DNA from: Bacteroidaceae bacterium
GTDB lineage: Bacteria; Bacteroidota; Bacteroidia; Bacteroidales; Bacteroidaceae
Assembly (NCBI GenBank): GCA_900768625.1
Contig: CAAGDO010000324.1
Coordinates: forward strand, 1 to 23,427
DNA: 23,427 bases
Reading direction: 5' to 3'
Shown here: positions 1-7,198 of the stretch, piece after piece
Position numbering within the stretch: position 1 is the stretch's first letter
Layout: each line of letters opens with the position of its first letter
Position numbers and translations under genes: made by a program
The notes under the pieces: generated by a model
What the model was told of the DNA's origin: nothing
The model's database searches: none
Seen by the model: the letters and a program-made list of their open reading frames with translations, nothing else

Positions 1-143
1 CTAAATTCCATCTTCATCTTTCTTTTTGGTCGTTTTTTGCCCTTTCATCGGTCGTGTAGCTCGCTACACTCCCTCTTCAGGGTCGAAAAAACGCCTCAAA
101 AATAAAGGCAAATCTTGAATTTCATAAAAGTTCAGACGACTTC
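1..143. repeat. MITE-like palindromic repeat, copy 1 (left end cut off by window)
   Basis: First of three related copies in the window; its left terminal repeat lies outside. The right terminal repeat AAAAGTTCAGACGACTTC is at 126-143. The centre is a perfect 7-bp stem, GTGTAGC (54-60) and GCTACAC (63-69), with a 2-nt gap. Around it, CGTTTTTT near 31-38 pairs with AAAAAACG near 85-92, and further arms pair outward, so the visible part already behaves as a long imperfect hairpin. The element ends 19 nt beyond the cutC stop codon. It contains no substantial ORF. Family identity is not known to me. Confidence 0.85.
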
Positions 144-162
144 ATCGTTTGCAAACGTTCTG

Positions 163-918
163 TTAGCACACAACGTCAGATAATGAGTGGAGGATATTTC
201 TCACTTCTTCCACTGATGTTTCCATTGTTGCATATTCGTCGGCTCCTTTTGCGCCCATGTTCACTCCTTGATGGCGGAAGGTCATCAGGCTGGGGGTGGA
301 GCGGCGGGCTGATGCATGGATGTTGCGAGCACCGGTCGACTTCAGAATGTGAGCTGCATTGCCTGCATTGACACCGCATCCAGGCATAATGGACAGATGT
401 GCGGGCGTGAGTTCGACGAGTTTGCGAAGCATGGGAATGCCTGTTTCTGCTGTTGCGGCTTGGCCAGAGGTGAGCAGACGGGTGCATCCTGTATCAGCAA
501 TCTGCTGGAGTGCCACGATGGGGTCGCGGCAAAGATCGAAGGCACGATGGAAGGTGACATGGGCTGTTCCTGCTGCATGCACGCATTCCTGAAGGAATGG
601 CACATCAATTTCGCCGTCAGTTGTTAAGCCGCCCACAACAACTCCTTCTGCTCCTGCCGAAACGCAGGCTTCAATGTCGGATAGGATGATGGCCTTTTCT
701 TTTGCGCCGTATAGAAAGTCTCCGCCGCGAGGGCGAATCAATACGTGATGGACAATACCTTTCAGTCCGCATACAGCTTTAACCAGACCGATGCTGGGAG
801 TAAGCCCACCTTCAGAGAGACCACTGCACAATTCCACCCGTTGGGCGCCGGCTTCCAAGGCCGCTTCTGCGCTGCGATAGCTTCCGCAGCATATCTCGAG
901 TTCTATAGCGTTTTGCAT
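163..918 (-). CDS. cutC: CutC family protein (PF03932-type TIM barrel)
   Basis: The 251-residue protein matches the CutC family along its whole length: an N-terminal ELEICCGSYRSAEAALEAGA segment, then RVELCSGLSEGGLTPS, IRPRGGDFLY, VTFHRAFDLCRDP, RLLTSGQAATA and IMPGCGVNAGNA, in the order expected for this TIM-barrel fold. Length is normal for the family. The family was named for copper tolerance in E. coli, but that role is disputed and the activity is not established, so 'copper homeostasis' should be read loosely. No signal peptide is present, so it is cytoplasmic. The ATG at 918 is the natural start, with no Shine-Dalgarno site. It diverges from pyrK across a 191-nt region, and a MITE-like repeat lies just after its stop codon. 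Confidence 0.93.
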   Translation of the reverse strand: MQNAIELEICCGSYRSAEAALEAGAQRVELCSGLSEGGLTPSIGLVKAVCGLKGIVHHVLIRPRGGDFLYGAKEKAIILSDIEACVSAGAEGVVVGGLTTDGEIDVPFLQECVHAAGTAHVTFHRAFDLCRDPIVALQQIADTGCTRLLTSGQAATAETGIPMLRKLVELTPAHLSIMPGCGVNAGNAAHILKSTGARNIHASARRSTPSLMTFRHQGVNMGAKGADEYATMETSVEEVRNILHSLSDVVC

Positions 919-1013
919 ATCGAATCCGTAGCTTTTATTTTTTAAGTTCAGAAATTTGGGGCTAAGTTAGCAACAAAGCGCGGATTACAGCGTGCAGATT
1001 GGTTCTTTTTTTT

Positions 1014-1021
1014 TAAATTTG
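1014..1021 (+). promoter_or_regulatory. Putative -7 promoter element for pyrK-pyrD
   Basis: TAAATTTG matches the Bacteroidetes sigma-factor -7 consensus TAnnTTTG. It follows a run of nine T. A transcript starting near 1027 would have a leader of about 80 nt before the pyrK ATG. A convincing -33 element is not visible at the right spacing. Confidence 0.45.
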
Positions 1022-1046
1022 CGCAACTTATCAGCGTTTGTTTGCT

Positions 1047-1073
1047 CTTTCGTCAAGAAGGAGCGGACGAAAG
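1047..1073 (+). promoter_or_regulatory. Leader hairpin upstream of pyrK
   Basis: CTTTCGTC (1047-1054) and GACGAAAG (1066-1073) form a perfect 8-bp stem around an 11-nt loop containing AAGGAG. It lies between the putative promoter and the pyrK start, 36 nt before the ATG. No T-tract follows, so it is not a terminator. A regulatory role is inference. Confidence 0.35.
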
Positions 1074-1109
1074 ATATGCCCTTCAGAACACAAAATGCAA
1101 TTGAATCAT

Positions 1110-1892
1110 ATGAAGAAATGCGTTATGGACCTTTGCGTGAAATCGGCAGAGGTTCCCCGTAAGGATTATGTACTCTTGAAGCTTACTCCCACTCAAGGAA
1201 CTTTGCCTGAGATGCTTCCAGGTCAGTTTGTGGAAGTTCGCGTCGACCAATCGCCTACGACTTTCCTGCGTCGCCCCATCTCCATCAACTTCGTGGATGA
1301 GGAGAATCAGGAGCTTTGGCTTTTGGTTCATGCTGTGGGAGACGGCACGCGTGCGATGTCACGCTTGAAGAAAGGCGACACGCTCAACTGTGTGTTGCCG
1401 CTTGGTAATGGCTTCACCGTTCCGGAAGGAGAAGGCGAACGCATGTTGCTTGTGGGCGGCGGCGTTGGCACCGCTCCCCTGCTCCAGTTGGGCAAGGCGC
1501 TCAAGCGACAAGGCCATGTACCCACGTTCCTCTTGGGTGGACGTTCAAAGACAGACCTCATGCAGCTTGACCTTTTTGCCAGCTACGGTGAGGTGTATGT
1601 CACTACGGAAGATGGCACAATGGGCGAAACCGGATTCGTCACGAATCACACGGTGCTTGACGAAAAGCAGTTTGACCACATTGCCACGTGCGGTCCGAAA
1701 CCGATGATGATGGCTGTGGCCCGATGGGCAGATGCCCATGGGGTGGATTGTGAAGTGTCGCTTGAGAATCTCATGGCCTGCGGCTTAGGTGCTTGCCTGT
1801 GTTGTGTGGAAAAGGACGGAGAAGGCCACAACGTTTGTGTGTGCAAGGAAGGTCCAGTGTTCAACATCAAGAAATTATCATGGCTCAATTAA
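1110..1892 (+). CDS. pyrK: Dihydroorotate dehydrogenase B electron transfer subunit (PyrK)
   Basis: PyrK passes electrons from the FMN subunit PyrD through a [2Fe-2S] cluster and FAD to NAD+, in the fourth step of pyrimidine synthesis. The 260-residue product has a ferredoxin-reductase-like FAD domain (FLRRPISIN), a nucleotide-binding loop (LVGGGVGTAPLL) and a C-terminal cysteine cluster: C224, C229 and C232, plus C243 or C245, close to the family pattern C-x4-C-x2-C-x(10-14)-C. The frame is open from a TTG at 1038, but the ATG at 1110 (MKKCVMDL) gives the usual family length and N-terminus; ATGs at 1095 and 1125 are alternatives. Its end overlaps pyrD by 13 nt, which points to one operon and coupled translation. 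Confidence 0.95.
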   Translation: MKKCVMDLCVKSAEVPRKDYVLLKLTPTQGTLPEMLPGQFVEVRVDQSPTTFLRRPISINFVDEENQELWLLVHAVGDGTRAMSRLKKGDTLNCVLPLGNGFTVPEGEGERMLLVGGGVGTAPLLQLGKALKRQGHVPTFLLGGRSKTDLMQLDLFASYGEVYVTTEDGTMGETGFVTNHTVLDEKQFDHIATCGPKPMMMAVARWADAHGVDCEVSLENLMACGLGACLCCVEKDGEGHNVCVCKEGPVFNIKKLSWLN

Positions 1893-2788
1893 ACGTAAAA
1901 GTGGGGGGACTTTCGCTCCAGAACCCCGTGATGACCGCTTCCGGCACGTTCGGCTACGGCATTGAATTCGCTGATTTCGTTGACCTCAATCGTTTGGGAG
2001 GGTTCATCGTGAAAGGCACGACCCTCCTTCCGCGTGAGGGAAATGACTATCCCCGTATGGCCGAGACTGCTCAGGGTATGCTCAACTGCGTGGGACTGCA
2101 GAACAAGGGCGTTGACTATTTCTGTGAACACATCTATCCGGAAATCAAGGATTTCACGACGAATGCCTTGGTGAATGTCAGCGGAAACACACCTGATGAT
2201 TATGCTGAATGCGCTGCTCGCATCAATGAATTGGAGGGCATTCCCGGCATTGAACTCAATATTTCCTGCCCGAACGTGAAAAATGGCGGTATGGCTTTCG
2301 GTGTGACCTGTGAGGGTGCCGCATCGGTGGTGAAGGCCGTGAGAAAGGCGTATGACAAGACGCTCATTGTGAAACTTTCGCCCAACGTGACGGACATTGC
2401 AGAAATTGCCCGTGCAGTTGAAGCCGAAGGAGCTGACAGCGTTTCGCTGATCAACACGTTGATGGGTATGAGCATCGATGTGGAGCGTCGCAGTTCACGC
2501 TTGAGTATCGGCACGGGTGGTTTGAGCGGTCCTTGTGTGAAGCCTGTTGCCTTGCGCATGGTATGGCAGGTTGCCAAGGCTGTCAACATTCCTGTTGTGG
2601 GTCTGGGAGGCATTATGAATGCCACAGATGCCATTGAGTTCCTCATGGCAGGAGCAACAGCTATTGAGGTTGGTACGGCCAATTTCATCGATCCGTCTGT
2701 CACGATGAAAATCATTGACGGCATGAACCAATGGCTTGATGATCACCACGTGGCTGACGTGAACGACATCATTGGTGTCATTGGTTGA
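1880..2788 (+). CDS. pyrD: Dihydroorotate dehydrogenase B, catalytic subunit (PyrD, class 1B)
   Basis: This FMN enzyme oxidises dihydroorotate to orotate and works as a complex with PyrK. The 302-residue protein starts MAQLNVKVGGLSLQNPVMTA. Class 1B is shown by C130 in LNISCPNVKNGG, the catalytic base position (class 2 enzymes have Ser), and by the adjacent pyrK. Other conserved parts are NVSGNTPDDY, IVKLSPNVTDI, SLINTLMGM, GTGGLSGPCVKPVALR and the phosphate-binding VVGLGGIMNATDAIEFLMAGA. The frame extends upstream to 1793, but the ATG at 1880, inside the last codons of pyrK, matches the family N-terminus. A strong hairpin terminator follows 40 nt after the stop. Confidence 0.96.
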   Translation: MAQLNVKVGGLSLQNPVMTASGTFGYGIEFADFVDLNRLGGFIVKGTTLLPREGNDYPRMAETAQGMLNCVGLQNKGVDYFCEHIYPEIKDFTTNALVNVSGNTPDDYAECAARINELEGIPGIELNISCPNVKNGGMAFGVTCEGAASVVKAVRKAYDKTLIVKLSPNVTDIAEIARAVEAEGADSVSLINTLMGMSIDVERRSSRLSIGTGGLSGPCVKPVALRMVWQVAKAVNIPVVGLGGIMNATDAIEFLMAGATAIEVGTANFIDPSVTMKIIDGMNQWLDDHHVADVNDIIGVIG

Positions 2789-2828
2789 AGAAAATAGGTG
2801 GTTCTCATATTGAACTCCCAGTATAACG

Positions 2829-2887
2829 AAACGTTCCCGTGTAATTTTCCTTTTAAAAAGGGATTCTACACGGGAACGTTTTATGTA
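2829..2887 (+). terminator. Rho-independent terminator after pyrD
   Basis: AAACGTTCCCGTGTA (2829-2843) pairs perfectly with TACACGGGAACGTTT (2867-2881), a 15-bp stem, and TTTTAT follows. The 23-nt loop holds a smaller stem, CCTTTT with AAAAGG. It lies between convergent genes; the T-rich side faces +, so it mainly ends pyrK-pyrD transcription, though it may hinder reading from the minus side too. Confidence 0.85.
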
Positions 2888-2932
2888 TTCTGTAAGGATG
2901 AGGCTCCAGACAGACTATGACTGGGAAATGCT

Positions 2933-3940
2933 TTAGTAGGAAAGACGTACATTGTCAATCCAGAGCGTATTGCCCACGCTGCCTACGTAAGCACCCCCAT
3001 GGCTAGAGTCGAATTGGAGTACGATGTGGGTGGGCGTTTCGTTTGCGGCAGCCCATCCAACTTCTTTCACGGGCACCATTTTGCCCTTTGAGTTCTTTGC
3101 GAACTTGGTTGTAGCACCCGACGTGAGTGCCCAAGCGGAGTTATAGAACGACTGATGGCGGATGTCGCCATAGTGGATGGTGAAGCTGGCGTTGTTCTTC
3201 CAGCCGCTGTTAGCAGCAAAACGATGTACCATCGTGCCTACACGTTTGGCGTAGATGTTTCCCTTGGCATCCTCCCAACGTTTCTGAAGATAGAGAATGC
3301 AGTCGGGATAGTCCTTGCCAGGCACTGTTGATTCACCTCCGAATCCTGTTCGGCGGATTCGGTTGGGTTGTCCGGAAAGGTGTACTTTATAGTCGAACAT
3401 GATGGCTTTTGGGCGTTTGCTGAATCGCATACCTGCGTTGAGCTTGGCCATGGGGTTCTTCGTGTCGGTGATGGGTTCCTGCGTTTGTCCAAGGTAGATG
3501 GAACCAGCTGCAAGCACCTTGATGTTGACGATGCCGAGCACTTTGCATTCTTCCAGATGAGTGACGAGCTTGGCGCAGTAGCCATGTCCCGGACGGGCTT
3601 CTCGATAGACGCTGACATTGGTCTTGGTGATACCTGACACTTTGGCCATCACGTTTGATGTGGCCCAAGGCGAACCGCCTGCTCCGTGGTAGGCATTGTT
3701 GTTGTTCCAAGTGCCGTTGGGGGCGATGCAGTAGAGCGTTTTCGTTTTTCCGCCGATCACTCCGCTTTCCTTTATGTGGCGTACGAGCCACTGGTCGAAA
3801 TTTCCGTAGCGGATGAATTGCATGTTGCCGCCTTCGGGTTCATCGGTCTGAAGATATTCAGGCGAATAGGGGATAGCTTTCATGGAGCCCATGCCCAGCA
3901 CGAAGGCGAGCATGGTGAGAGCAATGTGTTTGATTTTCAT
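2933..3940 (-). CDS. Secreted PCMD-like (putative carbohydrate metabolism domain) protein
   Basis: The 335-residue protein starts with a signal peptide (MKIKHIALTMLAFVLGMGS, likely cut near SMKA-IP). There is no lipobox cysteine, so it is probably periplasmic or exported rather than a lipoprotein. The remainder looks beta-rich: TWNNNNAYHGAGGSPW in the first half, SKRPKAIMFDYKVHLSGQP in the middle and a C-terminal LWIDNVRLSY strand. This resembles the PCMD family (PF13201) of Bacteroidota, a beta-sandwich of unproven function often found near carbohydrate genes. I see no catalytic motif. It follows the outer-membrane barrel gene by 46 nt on the same strand with no clear promoter between, so they may be co-transcribed. 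The family call is from memory of its pattern. Confidence 0.6.
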   Translation of the reverse strand: MKIKHIALTMLAFVLGMGSMKAIPYSPEYLQTDEPEGGNMQFIRYGNFDQWLVRHIKESGVIGGKTKTLYCIAPNGTWNNNNAYHGAGGSPWATSNVMAKVSGITKTNVSVYREARPGHGYCAKLVTHLEECKVLGIVNIKVLAAGSIYLGQTQEPITDTKNPMAKLNAGMRFSKRPKAIMFDYKVHLSGQPNRIRRTGFGGESTVPGKDYPDCILYLQKRWEDAKGNIYAKRVGTMVHRFAANSGWKNNASFTIHYGDIRHQSFYNSAWALTSGATTKFAKNSKGKMVPVKEVGWAAANETPTHIVLQFDSSHGGAYVGSVGNTLWIDNVRLSY

Positions 3941-3986
3941 ATTTTTAATCTGAAAAAGATTTTGAGTGTTTGTTCAGTCTTGTGTG

Positions 3987-5285
3987 TCAGAATGCTTCGT
4001 TGATGTTGAAGATGAACCCACCGCCGTTGCGCGTGAATCCATAGTCAATGCGGATGTTGATGCGCTTCTTGAATTCCCATCGGTAGCCTACGCCGGCATT
4101 GGGGAGGGTGCGTCGCCAGGCGATATGGTCAAAATCAGGAAAAGCATTGGCCAATGCGACCCAAGCAGCCACTCCGTTGCGACCTTTGATGTGCTGTCGG
4201 AGTTCCACTTGGCCTTCGATGAGGTTCTTGTCGCGGTAGCGTCCTTGATAGTAGCCTCTCATGCGGTCGTTCGTGCCCACTTCTGCAAGTTGCGACCAAG
4301 GGGTGTGGCCGTAGTTGAACATGCCATGAAGCTCGCCAGCCAGCACGGCACCTTTCCACAAGCGTCCGTAGGTGGAGAATGTGGCCTCTGTTGATGAGTA
4401 ATTGTTGTCTCCGTTGCCGAAGCATCGGGGAGTGAAGGTCTGGTCGATTTGCAGGAAAACGCCTCGAGTGGCGTTGAGCATGAAATCGCGTGAATCATAG
4501 GTGAAGGACAGACCTGCCGTGTTGGAATGGGTTGTGAGCTGCTGACCTTCCCAGAGATGGCGCTTGTCGTCATGTATTCCCTTGCCTTGCGTCAGTTGAT
4601 AGTTGACGAAAGGCCCGATGTACGTGTTGGGGGCCAGTTTCACCATGAAACGTGCCAGGGCATAGATGCGATTGCGGCGATAGTCTGTTTCGTTGTCGTC
4701 GTTGTCGGCATTGGCGTAGCCTATTCCCCAGAATTGCGTGCTGAAGGTGGAAAGGTTGATTTTATAGTCAAGCCGGAAACGTTCATGGGGGAAAATATGG
4801 TTGCCGCGGAGGCCCAGCATAAAAAAGCCTGCCGTGGTCATGTTGCTATAGATTGAAGCATTTGACCGAGGAAGGGTGGGGTCGGAACGGTCGGCGCTGT
4901 ATGTGGCTGTGCCGAGGAATCCGAGTCCGAGTCCTGTCGTTCCTGAATAGTTCGGGCCGGGAATGAATCCGAAGTCGACTTTCTTGTCGGGGCGCTGCTT
5001 GTTGGAGTTACGGAAGTAGTCCACGAGTTTGGGCATGAAGCGCCGTTTTTCTTTTCCTTCCGTGATGGTGCTATCCATCGGTATGCTATCGGAGAGAATG
5101 GAAAATGAGGACGCATGACGATTTGCTCCAACTTCTGCAAAAGGGGCTGGAGCCGTAGCAATAGATGTCTCGTCGTTGGCTGCATTTTCAGCCAGCAAAG
5201 GGAGTGGAACAGTGCCCAATGAACAACCTGCCAGCAGGAAGGTTGTCCATCGCTTGGTAGCGTTGTGAGATGTATGTTGTTGCAT
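3987..5285 (-). CDS. Outer-membrane beta-barrel protein, BamA/surface-antigen (D15) type without POTRA domains
   Basis: The 432-residue protein has an N-terminal signal segment (RWTTFLLAGCSLGTVPLPLLA), a linker of about 70 residues rich in Ala, Ser and Glu, and then a long amphipathic beta-strand region starting near FGFIPGPNYSGTTGLGLG. The sequence RMRGYYQGRYRDK (near 341-353) matches the conserved RGY/F motif of Omp85-type 16-strand barrels, and the chain ends in Phe, as expected for BAM-inserted proteins. No POTRA repeats fit in the N-terminal part, so it belongs with short, barrel-only relatives seen in Bacteroidota. Function and substrate are unknown. The frame reads up to a TTG at 5297, but the ATG at 5285 is preferred. 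The PCMD-like gene follows it. Confidence 0.78.
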   Translation of the reverse strand: MQQHTSHNATKRWTTFLLAGCSLGTVPLPLLAENAANDETSIATAPAPFAEVGANRHASSFSILSDSIPMDSTITEGKEKRRFMPKLVDYFRNSNKQRPDKKVDFGFIPGPNYSGTTGLGLGFLGTATYSADRSDPTLPRSNASIYSNMTTAGFFMLGLRGNHIFPHERFRLDYKINLSTFSTQFWGIGYANADNDDNETDYRRNRIYALARFMVKLAPNTYIGPFVNYQLTQGKGIHDDKRHLWEGQQLTTHSNTAGLSFTYDSRDFMLNATRGVFLQIDQTFTPRCFGNGDNNYSSTEATFSTYGRLWKGAVLAGELHGMFNYGHTPWSQLAEVGTNDRMRGYYQGRYRDKNLIEGQVELRQHIKGRNGVAAWVALANAFPDFDHIAWRRTLPNAGVGYRWEFKKRINIRIDYGFTRNGGGFIFNINEAF

Positions 5286-5294
5286 TTCAGAGGG

Positions 5295-5302
5295 CAAAAG
5301 TA
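5295..5302 (-). promoter_or_regulatory. Putative -7 promoter element for the outer-membrane barrel gene
   Basis: On the minus strand TACTTTTG (5302 to 5295) matches TAnnTTTG. It ends only 9 nt before the ATG at 5285, so the transcript would have a very short leader. This also argues against the TTG start at 5297, which would lie within the promoter element. Confidence 0.5.
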
Positions 5303-5407
5303 CGCATTCTTATTTGATTGATGGGAAAAAAGCGGTACGAATTCGGTTTATACCTTTATTATTGCTAGTTCTTTTATGTGAGGTTTTCATTATGCTTGGC
5401 TATTCCG

Positions 5408-5415
5408 TACTTTTG
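5408..5415 (+). promoter_or_regulatory. Orphan -7 promoter element pointing into gene-free DNA
   Basis: TACTTTTG on the + strand is an exact TAnnTTTG match, with a T-rich GGTTTTC about 22 nt upstream in the place of a -33 element. No protein gene follows on this strand. The next + strand structure is the hairpin at 5529-5558, so a transcript of about 150 nt would be bounded by promoter and terminator. Confidence 0.3.
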
Positions 5416-5515
5416 TTTGTCGAAATTTGTTTACTTCTTTGGATAATGCCCATCGACTTTTCCCTTATGACATGAACTTACAGAGACAGAAGAACAAACG
5501 CTTTGTCTTTTGATT

Positions 5516-5574
5516 GAAAAAGAAAAAAGGGCTGACTCCTGAAATGAGAAGTCAGCCCATGATAGTTTTTGTTT
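5516..5574. terminator. Bidirectional rho-independent terminator
   Basis: GGGCTGACT (5529-5537) pairs with AGTCAGCCC (5550-5558) around a 12-nt loop. On the minus strand the stem is followed directly by TTTTTTCTTTTT, an excellent tail that would end the dipeptidyl peptidase-MFS transcript. On the + strand a weaker T-rich stretch (GATAGTTTTTGTTT) follows. Confidence 0.8.
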
Positions 5575-5592
5575 ACTCAAAAAGGAGATAAA

Positions 5593-5785
5593 GAAGTCGT
5601 CTGAACTTTTCTGACGAAGATTTGATGTAGAGTTATATCTCTTCTAAATTCAATCTTCACCTTTCTTTTTGGCCGTTTTTTGCCCTTTCATCGGTCGTGT
5701 AGCTTGCTACACTCCCTCTTCAAGGCCCCAATACGCCTCAAAAATAAAGGCAAATCTTGAATTTCATAAAAGTTCAGACGACTTC
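5593..5785. repeat. MITE-like palindromic repeat, copy 2 (complete, 193 bp)
   Basis: The element is bounded by perfect 18-bp terminal inverted repeats: GAAGTCGTCTGAACTTTT (5593-5610) and its reverse complement (5768-5785). A second matching block, AAGATTTG near the left end and CAAATCTT near the right, extends the arms. The centre is GTGTAGC (5697-5703), TT, GCTACAC (5706-5712). Near-complementary arms between (GGCCGTTTTTTGCCCTT on the left, AAGGCCCCAATACGCC on the right) make the whole element one long imperfect palindrome. It holds no substantial ORF. No clear target duplication flanks it. Its last base is also the last base of the MFS stop codon. Confidence 0.9.
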
Positions 5786-7161
5786 TACTTTTTGAGGTTC
5801 GGTTTCTGAAGACCGTAGCCCTTGCGCTTGTCCTCCACGATAAGAAGCAGAGCGATGATGATGGCGATTACGCCGAATCCAGCAAAGATGCACATCGACT
5901 GCGTGTAGTCAATGGTCTTGCCATCGGCCAGCGTGTTGGCCTGATTGACTTTGCCAATCCATACGGGAACAAGGGCAAGGCCGATGTTTTGGATGTAGAA
6001 GATGAGGGCATAAGCCGTACCCAGGAGTTTCATCGGGATGATCTTGGGGACTGAAGGCCACATGGCTGAAGGTACCAAACCAAAGGCGATGCCAAGCACA
6101 ACCATGACAACAATGGCCAAAATCCATGAGTTGAGAGGAAGAGCAAAGGTGATGTGTACGATGGTGAGAAGTACGCTACCGATGAGCATGAGCGTGGCGC
6201 CCTTTCCAAATGTGTCGTAGATGCCGCCAAAGAAAGGCGTGAGGAAAATGGTGCCGAAGGGGAGCATGGCGGGAATGAGACCTGCAACGTTTTCGGGTAC
6301 AGCATATTTCATTACCATCAGTTTGGTGGCGAATTTAAGGAAGGGGAATACGCCAGCATAGAACATGAGGCAGAGCACGGCTACATACCAGAATCCGCGA
6401 TTGCAGAAAAGAGTTCCAAGGTCGGAGAATTTGAATCCTTCTTCGGGCTCGGTGTCAAGAGCTGCAGCTGAGGTGTCTTCCTTTCGGTCCATTACGCAAT
6501 AGACGATGAAGGCTATCATGCCTGCGCAGAGCATGGCAGCACCAAGGCCCACTGATGCAGATACGCCGCCCATGGCTTTAGCAAAGGGAAGAGCAGAAGC
6601 GAGAGCAACTGCTGTACCGATACGTGCAAGAGCCACCTGCAAGCCCATGGCGAGAGCGAGCTCATGACCTGTGAACCACTTTACGATGACCTTACTCACT
6701 GTGATGCCTGCGATTTCGCAACCTACACCATAGATGGCGAAGCCAAGGCAGGCGATGAGCACCTGTGTATGGTAGGTTCCGATGCCAAAAGGAAGTGTCA
6801 TGGAACCATCGAAGTCGTGGCCTACGGCATACCACTTGATGAGGGCACCGCCAAACATCAGTACGGTGGACATGATGCCTGTGAAGCGGATGCCAAACTT
6901 GTCGAGGATGATTCCTCCGAAGAACAGGAGAAGGAGGAACACGTTGAAGTAGCCATAGGCTCCAGAGAAGAATCCGTAGTCATCGCTTGACCATCCGAGG
7001 CCGAGGCCACCATCGCCTTTGGCCGCTGTGAGAAGGGGTTCGAGCGGTGACATTACGTCGGTGAAGAAATAGCCGAACATCATGGTGAAACTCACGATGA
7101 TGAGGGCGGTCCAGCGAGCTGACGGAGAGTCGCTGAGTTTTCTTTGAATTGCTTCAGTCAT
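5785..7161 (-). CDS. MFS transporter, possible dipeptide carrier linked to dipeptidyl peptidase 5
   Basis: The 458-residue protein has about 12 hydrophobic spans in two halves joined by a charged central loop (near MDRKEDTSAAALDTEPEEG). GGIILDKFGIRF fits MFS motif A (G-x3-D-[RK]-x-G-x-[RK]) after the second span. Before it comes a YGFFSGAYGYFNVFLLLLFF stretch that recalls the MFSD1-like branch of the superfamily. Mammalian MFSD1 has been reported to carry dipeptides, which would fit the upstream neighbour, a dipeptide-releasing peptidase ending 37 nt before this start. Substrate is therefore inference; other organic anions or sugars are possible. It is the last gene of its operon: a repeat element starts inside its stop codon and a terminator lies about 225 nt further on. 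Confidence 0.85.
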   Translation of the reverse strand: MTEAIQRKLSDSPSARWTALIIVSFTMMFGYFFTDVMSPLEPLLTAAKGDGGLGLGWSSDDYGFFSGAYGYFNVFLLLLFFGGIILDKFGIRFTGIMSTVLMFGGALIKWYAVGHDFDGSMTLPFGIGTYHTQVLIACLGFAIYGVGCEIAGITVSKVIVKWFTGHELALAMGLQVALARIGTAVALASALPFAKAMGGVSASVGLGAAMLCAGMIAFIVYCVMDRKEDTSAAALDTEPEEGFKFSDLGTLFCNRGFWYVAVLCLMFYAGVFPFLKFATKLMVMKYAVPENVAGLIPAMLPFGTIFLTPFFGGIYDTFGKGATLMLIGSVLLTIVHITFALPLNSWILAIVVMVVLGIAFGLVPSAMWPSVPKIIPMKLLGTAYALIFYIQNIGLALVPVWIGKVNQANTLADGKTIDYTQSMCIFAGFGVIAIIIALLLIVEDKRKGYGLQKPNLKK

Positions 7162-7198
7162 TCTGTTGGGTTTATGTTATGTTGTTTAACTTGTCAGT

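Noticed and set aside
5593..5785. Repeat copies as part of a full insertion sequence
   Set aside because: No copy carries a transposase frame; the elements are under 200 bp.
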